In this document: positions 1 to 7,936 of the stretch, in pieces
Layout of the letters: each line of letters starts with the position of its first letter
Position numbering within the stretch: position 1 is the first letter of the stretch
NCBI GenBank assembly: GCA_965657085.1
Contig: CBFHND010000025.1
Location: 1-46,799 of the forward strand
Direction: 5' to 3'
DNA length: 46,799 bases
Source: CBFHND01 sp965657085
Lineage (GTDB): Bacteria > Pseudomonadota > Alphaproteobacteria > Rhodobacterales > Rhodobacteraceae
The notes under the pieces: generated by a model
Databases searched by the model: none
Seen by the model: the letters and a program-made list of their open reading frames with translations, nothing else
Told to the model about the DNA's origin: nothing
Position numbers and translations under genes: made by a program

Positions 1-26
1 GACACCACAAACCGTTGCTCGTTCAT
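1..26 (-). CDS. 5' end of a truncated leftward gene (first 8 codons)
   Basis: Read on the minus strand, an ATG at 26-24 opens a frame coding for MNEQRFVV and runs off the left edge. A strong Shine-Dalgarno GGAGG (36-32) sits 5 bases upstream, which is the main reason to believe in it. The product cannot be identified from eight residues. Some IS5-type transposases begin with a similar short N-terminus, so an insertion-sequence gene is possible, but this is only a guess. The start codon and ribosome binding site lie inside an inverted repeat (see the hairpin entry). Confidence 0.5.
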
Positions 27-53
27 TCAAACCTCCATTTTGGAAGTTTGAAT
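25..53 (-). promoter_or_regulatory. Hairpin covering the ribosome binding site and start codon of the left-edge gene
   Basis: Bases 25-36 and 42-53 form a 12-bp inverted repeat with one mismatch (33 against 45) and a 5-base loop (37-41). In the leftward transcript the downstream arm contains the GGAGG ribosome binding site and the first two bases of the ATG. Folding would therefore hide the initiation region. Such masking is known for several transposase genes, where it blocks translation of read-through transcripts. A protein-binding operator is the alternative. Confidence 0.45.
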
Positions 54-496
54 CAGATATCAAACCAAATAGGAATCCCGAATGTCCACAGACCCTAGGG
101 CTGAGCGAAAATGACTGGTGAGTGAGTGGCCCGGACCACAGCCCTGAAGAGTGTCACAGTCCACATCGGACGGCATGGCGGTAAGCCAACCAGCCCATTC
201 AAGAAGCCTGAAGCCGGATGCTTTGCCAGCGGTTACAATTGCCTGCAATGAAGCATCAAAAATCTCGACAGGCAGCGCAACACCAAGTCTGAACGACAAT
301 ATGCGGGGGCTGCAACGCGCTGAATTGTAGGAACAACGATTGCTTTGTGCGCTGTTGCCCCTGTCCAAACGAAAATGGATTACAACATCCGAGCCCATGC
401 GTATTTGTGTATCGTTCGGCGTCTCTTTGGAGTGACCGCCTGTAGAGAAAGTGCAGCCAAGGTTCGGCCGAACACAACACTGCCCCTCAAAGTCCG
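54..496. other. Stretch with no convincing gene
   Basis: About 440 bases in which no frame gives a recognisable protein. Several short open frames exist but show no family motif or good ribosome binding site. Base composition looks less GC-rich than the flanking genes by eye. The only notable element is a perfect 12-base palindrome GTTCGGCCGAAC at 462-473, downstream of the VOC gene. It has no T-run and does not look like a terminator. Confidence 0.5.
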
Positions 497-1084
497 TTAC
501 TCCTCATACGGATTCCGCGCGCTCCGGTCTGCACTCAACGACGCTTGCGACCGTTCCACGATCAATTCCACAGCGTCGGCCAGATGCACTCGTTCAATCG
601 CCTTGGCACCCGCAGCTACGCGCAGCTTGTGCGCTTCCAGCATCACTTCGGCATGGGACGATCCGCGCGGCGGGATGAAAGTGTAACATGCCAGTTCGAT
701 CAGCAGGCCCAGAGGGTCCTTGAAATAGACCGAATGCATGAAGCCCCGGTCTTTGACCCCGGAATGGTCGATGCCCCGCGCCTCCAGTCGCTCCGGGATT
801 TGATCGAAGGTTGCGCGGTCCACCTCGAAGGCCACGTGGTGCACACATCCCGGATCGGTCGGCGTGCGGTCGCGGTTGCCTTTGCGGTTTTCGTTGGTGA
901 AGATCGTGATCAACCGCCCATCGCCGGGATCAAAGTACAGGTGCCCCTCGCCCGGATCATCAAGGTTGGGCTGATCGAAGATGAACGGCATCCCCAGAAC
1001 CCCCTCCCAAAAGTCGATGGAGGTCTGCCGGTCCGCCCCCGTCAAGGTGATGTGATGCACGCCTTGCACCTGAAGTTTCCGCAT
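497..1084 (-). CDS. VOC-family (glyoxalase/extradiol dioxygenase fold) protein
   Basis: This 195-residue protein has paired beta-alpha-beta-beta-beta modules of the vicinal oxygen chelate superfamily. Visible signatures are VHHITL near residue 10, CVHHVAFEV near 80 and GLLIELACY near 130; their His and Glu residues fit metal ligands. Family members include ring-cleavage dioxygenases, glyoxalases and resistance proteins, and the substrate here cannot be told. The ATG at 1084 is chosen because the family motif starts about nine residues later; a longer in-frame extension upstream has no family similarity. It is transcribed away from mreB, with a 253-base shared upstream region. Confidence 0.8.
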   Translation of the reverse strand: MRKLQVQGVHHITLTGADRQTSIDFWEGVLGMPFIFDQPNLDDPGEGHLYFDPGDGRLITIFTNENRKGNRDRTPTDPGCVHHVAFEVDRATFDQIPERLEARGIDHSGVKDRGFMHSVYFKDPLGLLIELACYTFIPPRGSSHAEVMLEAHKLRVAAGAKAIERVHLADAVELIVERSQASLSADRSARNPYEE

Positions 1085-1337
1085 GATGAGCCCCTTTGTC
1101 TGAATGGCTTTTGCCAATTCTAGCCTGAAACCACGGCAATTCGATCCCTGATGGCGGACAGAGCCCCGAAACAACGTGCCGTACGACAGGTTTCGTGCAG
1201 GAAACATGGGCGGATACCTGCCACAACTTACGCGCAATCGCCCCTTTCACCCCGATGCGCGGATGCTTATAAGTCAGGCGGCTCGCTGGTTGCTCGACTC
1301 GCGGGCCTTTTTGAATTCTTTGCGAAGGTGCGCGTCG

Positions 1338-2384
1338 ATGTCGATCTTTGGAAATCTCGGTGGTCTGTTTTCGTCCGACATGGCGATCGACCTCGGCACC
1401 GCGAACACGCTGGTCTATGTCAAGGGCCGGGGCGTGATCCTTTCGGAACCTTCGGTGGTGGCCTATCACGTCAAGGACGGCGTCAAGAAGGTGCTGGCCG
1501 TGGGCGAAGACGCCAAGCTGATGCTGGGCCGGACCCCCGGCAGCATCGAGGCCATCCGCCCCATGCGCGAAGGCGTGATTGCCGACTTCGACACTGCCGA
1601 AGAGATGATCAAGCACTTCATCCGCAAGGTGCACAAACGCTCGACCTTTTCCAAACCCAAGATCATCGTCTGCGTCCCCCATGGCGCGACGCCTGTGGAA
1701 AAGCGCGCCATTCGCCAGTCGGTTCTGTCGGCTGGTGCACGGCGCGCGGGGCTGATTGCTGAACCGATTGCGGCGGCGATCGGGGCGGGCATGCCCATCA
1801 CCGATCCCACCGGCAACATGGTTGTGGACATCGGCGGCGGGACCACCGAGGTGGCGGTCCTGTCGCTGGGGGACATCGTCTATGCCCGGTCGGTCCGCGT
1901 GGGTGGCGACCGCATGGACGAGGCGATCATCAGCTATCTGCGCCGTCAGCAGAACCTTCTGGTGGGTGAAACCACCGCCGAACGCATCAAGACATCCATC
2001 GGCACCGCCCGCATGCCCGATGACGGGCGCGGCACGTCGATGCAAATCCGGGGCCGCGACCTTTTGAACGGTGTGCCCAAGGAAATCGAAGTCACGCAGG
2101 CCCAGATTGCCGAGGCGCTGGCCGAGCCGGTGCAACAAATCTGCGAAGCGGTGATGACCGCGCTTGAGACGACACCGCCCGATCTGGCAGCCGATATCGT
2201 GGACCGGGGCGTGATGCTGACTGGCGGTGGCGCGTTGCTGGGCGATCTGGATCTGGCACTGCGCGAACAGACCGGGCTGGCCGTGTCCATCGCCGACGAG
2301 TCGCTGAACTGTGTGGCGCTTGGCACTGGCAAGGCGCTGGAATATGAAAAACAGTTGCGCCACGCCATCGACTACGACAGCTGA
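1338..2384 (+). CDS. mreB: Rod shape-determining protein MreB
   Basis: Bacterial actin of 348 residues, the usual length. It polymerises under the inner membrane and guides the elongation machinery that inserts lateral peptidoglycan. Actin-type nucleotide motifs are visible: MAIDLGTANT (phosphate 1) near residue 15, VVDIGGGTTE (phosphate 2) near 160, and MLTGGGALL (adenosine) near 295. The ATG at 1338 gives the conserved MSIFGNLGGLFSSD N-terminus; an upstream extension in frame is not family sequence. It heads an operon with mreC, mreD, mrdA and rodA, all on the same strand. A 107-base gap separates it from mreC, leaving room for mRNA processing or a weak attenuator that would allow higher MreB levels. 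Confidence 0.98.
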   Translation: MSIFGNLGGLFSSDMAIDLGTANTLVYVKGRGVILSEPSVVAYHVKDGVKKVLAVGEDAKLMLGRTPGSIEAIRPMREGVIADFDTAEEMIKHFIRKVHKRSTFSKPKIIVCVPHGATPVEKRAIRQSVLSAGARRAGLIAEPIAAAIGAGMPITDPTGNMVVDIGGGTTEVAVLSLGDIVYARSVRVGGDRMDEAIISYLRRQQNLLVGETTAERIKTSIGTARMPDDGRGTSMQIRGRDLLNGVPKEIEVTQAQIAEALAEPVQQICEAVMTALETTPPDLAADIVDRGVMLTGGGALLGDLDLALREQTGLAVSIADESLNCVALGTGKALEYEKQLRHAIDYDS

Positions 2385-2491
2385 GGACCCGCCTTCACAT
2401 TTTCAACAGGCCCTTGTTTTGAAGGGGCATATCGCGGCACACTCCGCCCACTTCACGCCGCGATGCAACAACCGCAGGTGAGACCCAAGCG

Positions 2492-3379
2492 TTGGCCCGA
2501 GACCGATCATCCAACACCGATTATGCCGGCCCCTTGCGGCGGCTTCTTTTGGGTGTGCTGGTTCTGGTGCTGGCCAGTGTCTTTCTGGTCTGGCGCATCG
2601 ACAGCCCGCGCGTGGAACGGTTCCGCGCGCAGGTGACAGACCGGCTGGTGCCAAACCTCGATTGGGCCATGGCGCCAGTGACGGGCACGATCAACCTTGT
2701 GCGTGATTTCCGCAGCTACCAGCGCATCGCAGAACAGAACGCCGAGTTGCGCCGCGAGTTGCGCAAGATGCAGGCGTGGAAAGAAGCCGCGGTGCAGTTG
2801 GGTCAGGAAAACGCGCGGCTGCTCGATCTCAACAACGTGCGCCTTGATCCGCGCCTGACCTACATCACAGGCGTTGTCATGGCGGACAGCGGATCGCCCT
2901 ATAGGCAATCGGTGCTGTTGAACGTGGGCGCGCGCGACGGTCTGGTGGATGGCTGGGCAACGATGGATGGCATCGGCCTGGTGGGGCGCATTTCCGGCGT
3001 GGCCGGCAACACCAGCCGGGTGATCCTGCTGACAGATGCGTCAAGCCGCATTCCTGCCGTTGTCCAACCCTCGGGGCAGCGGGCAATCGTCGCGGGTGAC
3101 AATTCCGCCGCCCCTCCCGTCGATTTCATCGAGAACCCCGATCTGGTGCGGCCCGGCGACCGGGTATTCAGTTCCGGCGACGGCGGTGTTTTTCCGGCGG
3201 ACCTACTGATCGGAGAGGTCGCAAAAGACCCCGGCGGACGGCTGCGCGTACGACTGGCGGCAGACTACGAGCGGCTCGAATTCCTGCGGGTGCTGCGCCA
3301 CTATGGCACGGAAGGCATCCCGGACACGGCACAAGTGATTTCCCCCACTGGAGTAATATCGGAGGCCGTGGATGAGTGA
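2492..3379 (+). CDS. mreC: Rod shape-determining protein MreC
   Basis: MreC, 295 residues, links MreB and MreD to periplasmic PBP2. It has a short cytoplasmic N-terminus, one transmembrane segment (about residues 17-36), a coiled coil (about 72-110, rich in E, L, R and Q) and two beta-barrel domains (about 115-280). The start appears to be TTG at 2492, preceded by AGGTGAG about nine bases upstream; no ATG or GTG gives a better family N-terminus. The last eight bases overlap mreD, indicating translational coupling. Confidence 0.95.
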   Translation: MARDRSSNTDYAGPLRRLLLGVLVLVLASVFLVWRIDSPRVERFRAQVTDRLVPNLDWAMAPVTGTINLVRDFRSYQRIAEQNAELRRELRKMQAWKEAAVQLGQENARLLDLNNVRLDPRLTYITGVVMADSGSPYRQSVLLNVGARDGLVDGWATMDGIGLVGRISGVAGNTSRVILLTDASSRIPAVVQPSGQRAIVAGDNSAAPPVDFIENPDLVRPGDRVFSSGDGGVFPADLLIGEVAKDPGGRLRVRLAADYERLEFLRVLRHYGTEGIPDTAQVISPTGVISEAVDE

Positions 3380-3911
3380 GCCATCAACATCGCGCCTTTG
3401 GATCATGCGCGCAGCTTTTGCCGGGCTTGTGCTTGTGATCCTGTTTTTTCACCTTCTGCCGCTGCAAACCAAAATCTCCGGCTTTGCGCCGCCCGACATG
3501 TTGATGGCCTTTGCCTTTGCGTGGTCGGTGCGGCGGCCTGAATTCGTGCCCGCGCTGTTGCTGGCGGGGGCGTTCCTTTTGGCTGATCTTTTGCTGCAGC
3601 GTCCGCCGGGACTTTGGGCGCTGTTGACGCTGCTGGCGTGTGAAAATCTCAAGGCGCGCGCGCGCAACATTCGCGATTCCACCTTGGCGGTGGAATTCCT
3701 GACCGTCACCTTCCTGATCATCGGTGTCTTCGCGCTTTATCGGATTGTTCTGATAATCCTGCTGATCCCCACGCCACCCCTTGGGCTAAGCGCGATGGAG
3801 CTGGTTCTGACGATCCTCTTCTATCCGCCGGTGGTTCTGGTCACCCACGCCCTGATGGGTGTGCGCAAGACCACGCCCGGTGATCTGAACACTGCGGGAG
3901 GCCGCGCATGA
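3372..3911 (+). CDS. mreD: Rod shape-determining protein MreD
   Basis: A small, very hydrophobic inner-membrane protein of 179 residues with about five predicted transmembrane helices (for example 12-30, 62-80, 106-130 and 140-160). MreD is the membrane partner of MreC in the elongasome. The identification rests on length, hydrophobicity and its position between mreC and mrdA, because MreD sequence is poorly conserved. It overlaps mreC by 8 bases, and its stop overlaps the mrdA start in an ATGA arrangement. Confidence 0.9.
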   Translation: MSEPSTSRLWIMRAAFAGLVLVILFFHLLPLQTKISGFAPPDMLMAFAFAWSVRRPEFVPALLLAGAFLLADLLLQRPPGLWALLTLLACENLKARARNIRDSTLAVEFLTVTFLIIGVFALYRIVLIILLIPTPPLGLSAMELVLTILFYPPVVLVTHALMGVRKTTPGDLNTAGGRA

Positions 3912-5851
3912 AACGTACACGCGCCGACAACGAGGCCAGCCACCGCCGCATCTCTCGCCGCGCGGCGGTTCTGGGCGGTATGCAACTGGCGTTTGTGGCA
4001 GGTCTTGGGGCGCGGATGCGGTATCTGCAGGTCGAACAGGCCGACCAATTCCGCCTGCTGGCCGAAGAAAACCGCATCAACATTCGCTTGATCCCGCCAT
4101 CGCGCGGCGAAGTATTTGACCGCAATGGCGTGCAACTGGCGCGCAACGTCCCCAGCTACCGCATCGTAATGGTGCGCGAGGATGCGGGCGATGTCGAGCG
4201 GGTGATCAAGCGGCTGGACGACATCGTGGCGATGGACCCGGAGGCCGTGGATCGCGCGCTGACCGAAATGCGGCGGTCGGCTCCTTTCCTGCCAGTGACG
4301 GTGGCCGAGAATGTGACGTGGGAAGACCTGAGCCGGGTCAGCGTCAACGCGCCCGCCCTGCCCGGTGTCACGCCAGAGGTGGGCCTGACACGGGTCTATC
4401 CGCTGGGGTCGGATTTTGCGCATGTTCTGGGCTATGTCGGTCCGGTCAGCGATTATGACCTGCAACAGATCGAAGACCCGGACCAATTGCTGCGCATTCC
4501 GCGTTTTCAGATCGGCAAGGTGGGTTTCGAGGCCAAGGCCGAAACAGAACTGCGAGGCAAGGCCGGGGCCAAGCGCGTTGAGGTCAACGCCACCGGCCGC
4601 GTGATGCGCGAACTTGATCGCCGCGAGGGTCGCGCGGGGTCTGACCTGCAACTGACCACTGATGCGAAACTGCAAAACTATGTGCAGGCGCGTCTGGGCG
4701 AAGAAAGCGCCAGCGCAGTGGTCATGGACGTGGAGACCGGCGACTTGTTGGCGATTGGATCGACACCGACGTTTGATCCCAACCTCTTCGTACGTGGCAT
4801 TTCGGTTGCCGATTACAGCGCGTTGACGGAGAACACCTATCGCCCGCTGGCATCCAAATCTGTGCAGGGCACCTATCCGCCCGGTTCAACCTTCAAGATG
4901 ATCACGGCCATGGCAGCGCTTGAGGCCGGATTGGCGGGGCCGGATGAAACGGTGTACTGCCCCGGCTACCTCGAAGTGGCGGGCCGCAAGTTCCATTGCT
5001 GGAAACGGGCGGGCCACGGGTATGTCGATCTGCAGAACAGCCTCAAACAGTCATGCGACGTCTATTACTATGATCTGGCCCTGCAGGTCGGGATCGAGAA
5101 GATTTCAGCCATGGCCAAGCGGTTCGGGCTGGGTGTGCGCCATGATGTTCCGATGTCTGCCGTGGCACGTGGGCTGACCCCCACGAAGGACTGGAAAAAC
5201 CGGGTGCACGGGCAGGATTGGGTAATCGGCGACACGGTCAACGCCTCGATCGGCCAGGGGTTCATGCTGGCCTCGCCATTGCAACTGGCGGTGATGGCTG
5301 CGCGGATTGCGTCAGGCAATTCAGTATCGCCCCGGCTGGTCAAATCCATCGACGGCGTGGAGCAACCATCGCGCGCAGGCGCCCCCCTGGGACTGAACGA
5401 AAACAACCTGCGCAAGATGCGCCGCGCGATGTACGACGTGGTCAACGACCGGCGCGGCACCGCCTACGGCAGCCGCATCATCGCAGACGGCATGCGCATG
5501 GCGGGCAAAACCGGCACCAGCCAGGTGCGTAATATCACCGTCGCCGAACGTGCGCGCGGCGTAACCCGCAACGAAGATCTGCCATGGGAACGCCGTGACC
5601 ACGCATTGTTCGTGAACTTCGCCCCCTTCGAGAAACCCAAATACGCCGTGGCGGTGATCGTGGAACATGGTGGCGGCGGGTCCAAGGCCGCAGCGCCCAT
5701 CGCGCGTGACATAACCCTCCAAGCGCTTTACGGCGGCGAGCCACCGCTTGACGCCTACCCCACAAAGGACCGCGGCCGCATCCGCACCCAACAACGCCGT
5801 CTGCGCTCGGTGCATCCCGTGGCCGATGTGACGGGATCGGATCAGGCATGA
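3908..5851 (+). CDS. mrdA: Penicillin-binding protein 2, elongation-specific transpeptidase
   Basis: Class B penicillin-binding protein of 647 residues that cross-links peptidoglycan during lateral growth. An N-terminal membrane anchor (about residues 19-36) is followed by the pedestal/dimerisation region and the transpeptidase domain. The active-site serine lies in GSTFK with Ser at 327; the second motif is SCD at 382-384, as in other PBP2 proteins; the third is KTGT at 534. Its start overlaps mreD by four bases and its end overlaps rodA by four bases, so it should be made in step with its glycosyltransferase partner. Confidence 0.97.
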   Translation: MKRTRADNEASHRRISRRAAVLGGMQLAFVAGLGARMRYLQVEQADQFRLLAEENRINIRLIPPSRGEVFDRNGVQLARNVPSYRIVMVREDAGDVERVIKRLDDIVAMDPEAVDRALTEMRRSAPFLPVTVAENVTWEDLSRVSVNAPALPGVTPEVGLTRVYPLGSDFAHVLGYVGPVSDYDLQQIEDPDQLLRIPRFQIGKVGFEAKAETELRGKAGAKRVEVNATGRVMRELDRREGRAGSDLQLTTDAKLQNYVQARLGEESASAVVMDVETGDLLAIGSTPTFDPNLFVRGISVADYSALTENTYRPLASKSVQGTYPPGSTFKMITAMAALEAGLAGPDETVYCPGYLEVAGRKFHCWKRAGHGYVDLQNSLKQSCDVYYYDLALQVGIEKISAMAKRFGLGVRHDVPMSAVARGLTPTKDWKNRVHGQDWVIGDTVNASIGQGFMLASPLQLAVMAARIASGNSVSPRLVKSIDGVEQPSRAGAPLGLNENNLRKMRRAMYDVVNDRRGTAYGSRIIADGMRMAGKTGTSQVRNITVAERARGVTRNEDLPWERRDHALFVNFAPFEKPKYAVAVIVEHGGGGSKAAAPIARDITLQALYGGEPPLDAYPTKDRGRIRTQQRRLRSVHPVADVTGSDQA

Positions 5852-6987
5852 GCTATCTTGAGTATTCCGTCAAATCCGTCCCCTCAGGTCCCCGCAAGAT
5901 CCTGTTCTTGAACTGGCCGCTGGCGATCCTGCTGGCGTCTGTGGCGGGTGTGGGGTTCCTGATGCTCTATTCCGTGGCGGGCGGATCCTATTCCCCTTGG
6001 GCAGAGCCGCAAATGAAACGCTTCGGCGTGGGACTGGTTCTGATGATCGCGGTGGGGTTGGTGCCGATATGGTTCTGGCGGTCCATCGCGTCGGTCGCCT
6101 ACGGGGTGTCGGTGATGCTGCTCATCGGGGTTGAGCTCTTTGGCTCCGTGGGCATGGGCGCGCAACGCTGGATCGACCTGGGGTTCATGCGATTGCAACC
6201 CTCCGAGTTGATGAAGGTCACGCTGGTGATGTTCCTCGCCGCCTACTACGACTGGCTTCCCGCCAAGAAAACCTCGCGGCCACTGTGGGTGCTGTTGCCT
6301 GTGCTTTTCATCGTTCTGCCCACGGCATTGGTGCTGCGCCAGCCTGACCTCGGGACCTCCATCCTGCTGCTGACAGCAGGGGGTGGCCTGATGTTTCTCG
6401 CGGGCGTGCACTGGTCCTATTTCGCGGCGGTGCTGACGGTCGGCATTGGCCTGGTCACCACCGTGTTCCAATCCCGCGGCACTGACTGGCAAATGCTGAA
6501 AGACTATCAATATCGCCGCATCGATACGTTTCTGGACCCAAGTTCGGACCCCTTGGGCGCGGGCTATCATATTACGCAATCCAAGATCGCATTGGGATCG
6601 GGTGGCTGGACCGGGCGCGGCTTCATGCAGGGCACGCAAAGCCGGTTGAACTTTTTGCCCGAAAAGCACACGGACTTCATCTTTACCACGCTGGCCGAGG
6701 AATTTGGGTTCGTCGGCGGCTTTTCCCTTTTGCTGCTTTATGCGCTGATCATTGTCTTTTGCGTCTCGGCGGCGCTGGCCAACCGCGACAGGTTCTCGTC
6801 CTTGCTGACACTGGGCATCGCGCTGAACTTTTTCCTGTTCTTCGCGGTCAACATGTCGATGGTCATGGGACTGGCCCCGGTTGTCGGCGTGCCGCTGCCG
6901 CTGGTCAGCTACGGCGGATCGGCAATGCTTGTGTTGATGCTCGCCTTCGGTTTTGTTCAAAGCGCACATATCCACCGCCCCAGATAG
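5848..6987 (+). CDS. rodA: Rod shape-determining protein RodA, peptidoglycan glycosyltransferase
   Basis: SEDS-family membrane protein of 379 residues with about ten hydrophobic helices. RodA polymerises lipid II into glycan strands and works with PBP2. Characteristic sequence includes LRQPDLGTS near residue 170, the EKHTDFIF segment near 273 and the C-terminal PLVSYGGSAML near 350, all typical of the FtsW/RodA family. The start overlaps mrdA (ATGA). A 17-base gap leads to the next gene, so the operon probably continues into it. Confidence 0.97.
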   Translation: MSYLEYSVKSVPSGPRKILFLNWPLAILLASVAGVGFLMLYSVAGGSYSPWAEPQMKRFGVGLVLMIAVGLVPIWFWRSIASVAYGVSVMLLIGVELFGSVGMGAQRWIDLGFMRLQPSELMKVTLVMFLAAYYDWLPAKKTSRPLWVLLPVLFIVLPTALVLRQPDLGTSILLLTAGGGLMFLAGVHWSYFAAVLTVGIGLVTTVFQSRGTDWQMLKDYQYRRIDTFLDPSSDPLGAGYHITQSKIALGSGGWTGRGFMQGTQSRLNFLPEKHTDFIFTTLAEEFGFVGGFSLLLLYALIIVFCVSAALANRDRFSSLLTLGIALNFFLFFAVNMSMVMGLAPVVGVPLPLVSYGGSAMLVLMLAFGFVQSAHIHRPR

Positions 6988-7004
6988 GCCCGGAAAGACA
7001 TTCC

Positions 7005-7934
7005 ATGATCAACGTCCTGTTCGCTGCGCGCCAAGAACGCTGGCCTCATTATGAACGCCCCCTGCTGGACGCCTGCGCGGCGCTTGACCTGCAGGTGAAC
7101 CTGTCCACCGACATGCCGGCAGACACGGTTGATTACATCGTCTATGCGCCCAATTCCGATGTGCAGGATTTCGCCCCTTTCACCCGCGCCAAGGCGGTGC
7201 TGAACCTGTGGGCAGGGGTCGAGGCGATCGTGGGCAACCCGACGCTGCACCTGCCACTGGCACGCATGGTCGACACGGGTCTGACCCAAGGCATGGCGGA
7301 ATGGGTCACGGGCCACGCCCTGCGGCATCATCTGGGCATGGACGCGCATATCACCGCCACGTCCGGCACGTGGGCGCCTACGACGCCGCCGCTGGCATGG
7401 GACCGACCGGTAACGGTGCTGGGGCTGGGCGAGTTGGGCACCGCCTGCGCACAGATGATGGCCGGTGTCGGCTTTGCCGTGACAGGCTGGAGTCGGACGC
7501 AAAAGCGTATCGAAGGCATCACCTGCCTGAGCGGCGATGAGGGGTTGCAAGAGGCGTTGGCCTCGGCCCAGATCGTTGTTCTGTTGCTGCCCGACACACC
7601 GGCGACCGAGAACACCTTGAACGCCGAAACGCTGGCCCTGTTGCCGCAGGGGGCTGTGATCATCAACCCCGGGCGTGGGCCGCTGATTGACGACGACGCC
7701 CTGCTGGCGGCGCTGGACAGCGGCCATATCGGCCATGCGACGCTGGATGTGTTCCGGGTTGAACCCTTGCCGCAGGATCATCCCTATTGGCACCACCCGC
7801 GTGTGACGGTCACGCCGCATATCGCGGCGGCGACGCGCGCCGAATATTCGTCGAAAACCATCGCCGAGAACATCAGACGAGGCGAAGCGGGCGAGCCGTT
7901 CCTGCACCTTGTTGATCGCAAATTGGGGTATTGA
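7005..7934 (+). CDS. ghrA: 2-hydroxyacid dehydrogenase, glyoxylate/hydroxypyruvate reductase A type
   Basis: A 309-residue member of the D-isomer-specific 2-hydroxyacid dehydrogenase family, most like GhrA, which reduces glyoxylate and hydroxypyruvate with NAD(P)H. The Rossmann motif GLGELG lies near residue 143. The catalytic set is visible as Arg in NPGRGPL, Glu in VEPLP and His in TPHIAA. The N-terminus (INVLFAARQERW) and the short first domain fit the GhrA subgroup. The ATG at 7005 follows GGAAAG. It lies 17 bases after rodA and almost touches the sulfatase gene, an unusual placement for a metabolic enzyme. Confidence 0.85.
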   Translation: MINVLFAARQERWPHYERPLLDACAALDLQVNLSTDMPADTVDYIVYAPNSDVQDFAPFTRAKAVLNLWAGVEAIVGNPTLHLPLARMVDTGLTQGMAEWVTGHALRHHLGMDAHITATSGTWAPTTPPLAWDRPVTVLGLGELGTACAQMMAGVGFAVTGWSRTQKRIEGITCLSGDEGLQEALASAQIVVLLLPDTPATENTLNAETLALLPQGAVIINPGRGPLIDDDALLAALDSGHIGHATLDVFRVEPLPQDHPYWHHPRVTVTPHIAAATRAEYSSKTIAENIRRGEAGEPFLHLVDRKLGY

Positions 7935-7936
7935 TC

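Noticed and set aside
60..398. Minus-strand open frame of 112 codons near the left edge
   Set aside because: No ribosome binding site, no recognisable motif and amino-acid composition typical of chance translation.
462..473. Palindrome GTTCGGCCGAAC as a terminator of the VOC gene
   Set aside because: It has no loop and no T-run; kept only as an unexplained palindrome.
960..2363. Long minus-strand open frames opposite mreB, and similar long antisense frames elsewhere
   Set aside because: They are produced by the GC-rich codon pattern of the real genes; their translations are full of His, Gln and Arg with no domain.
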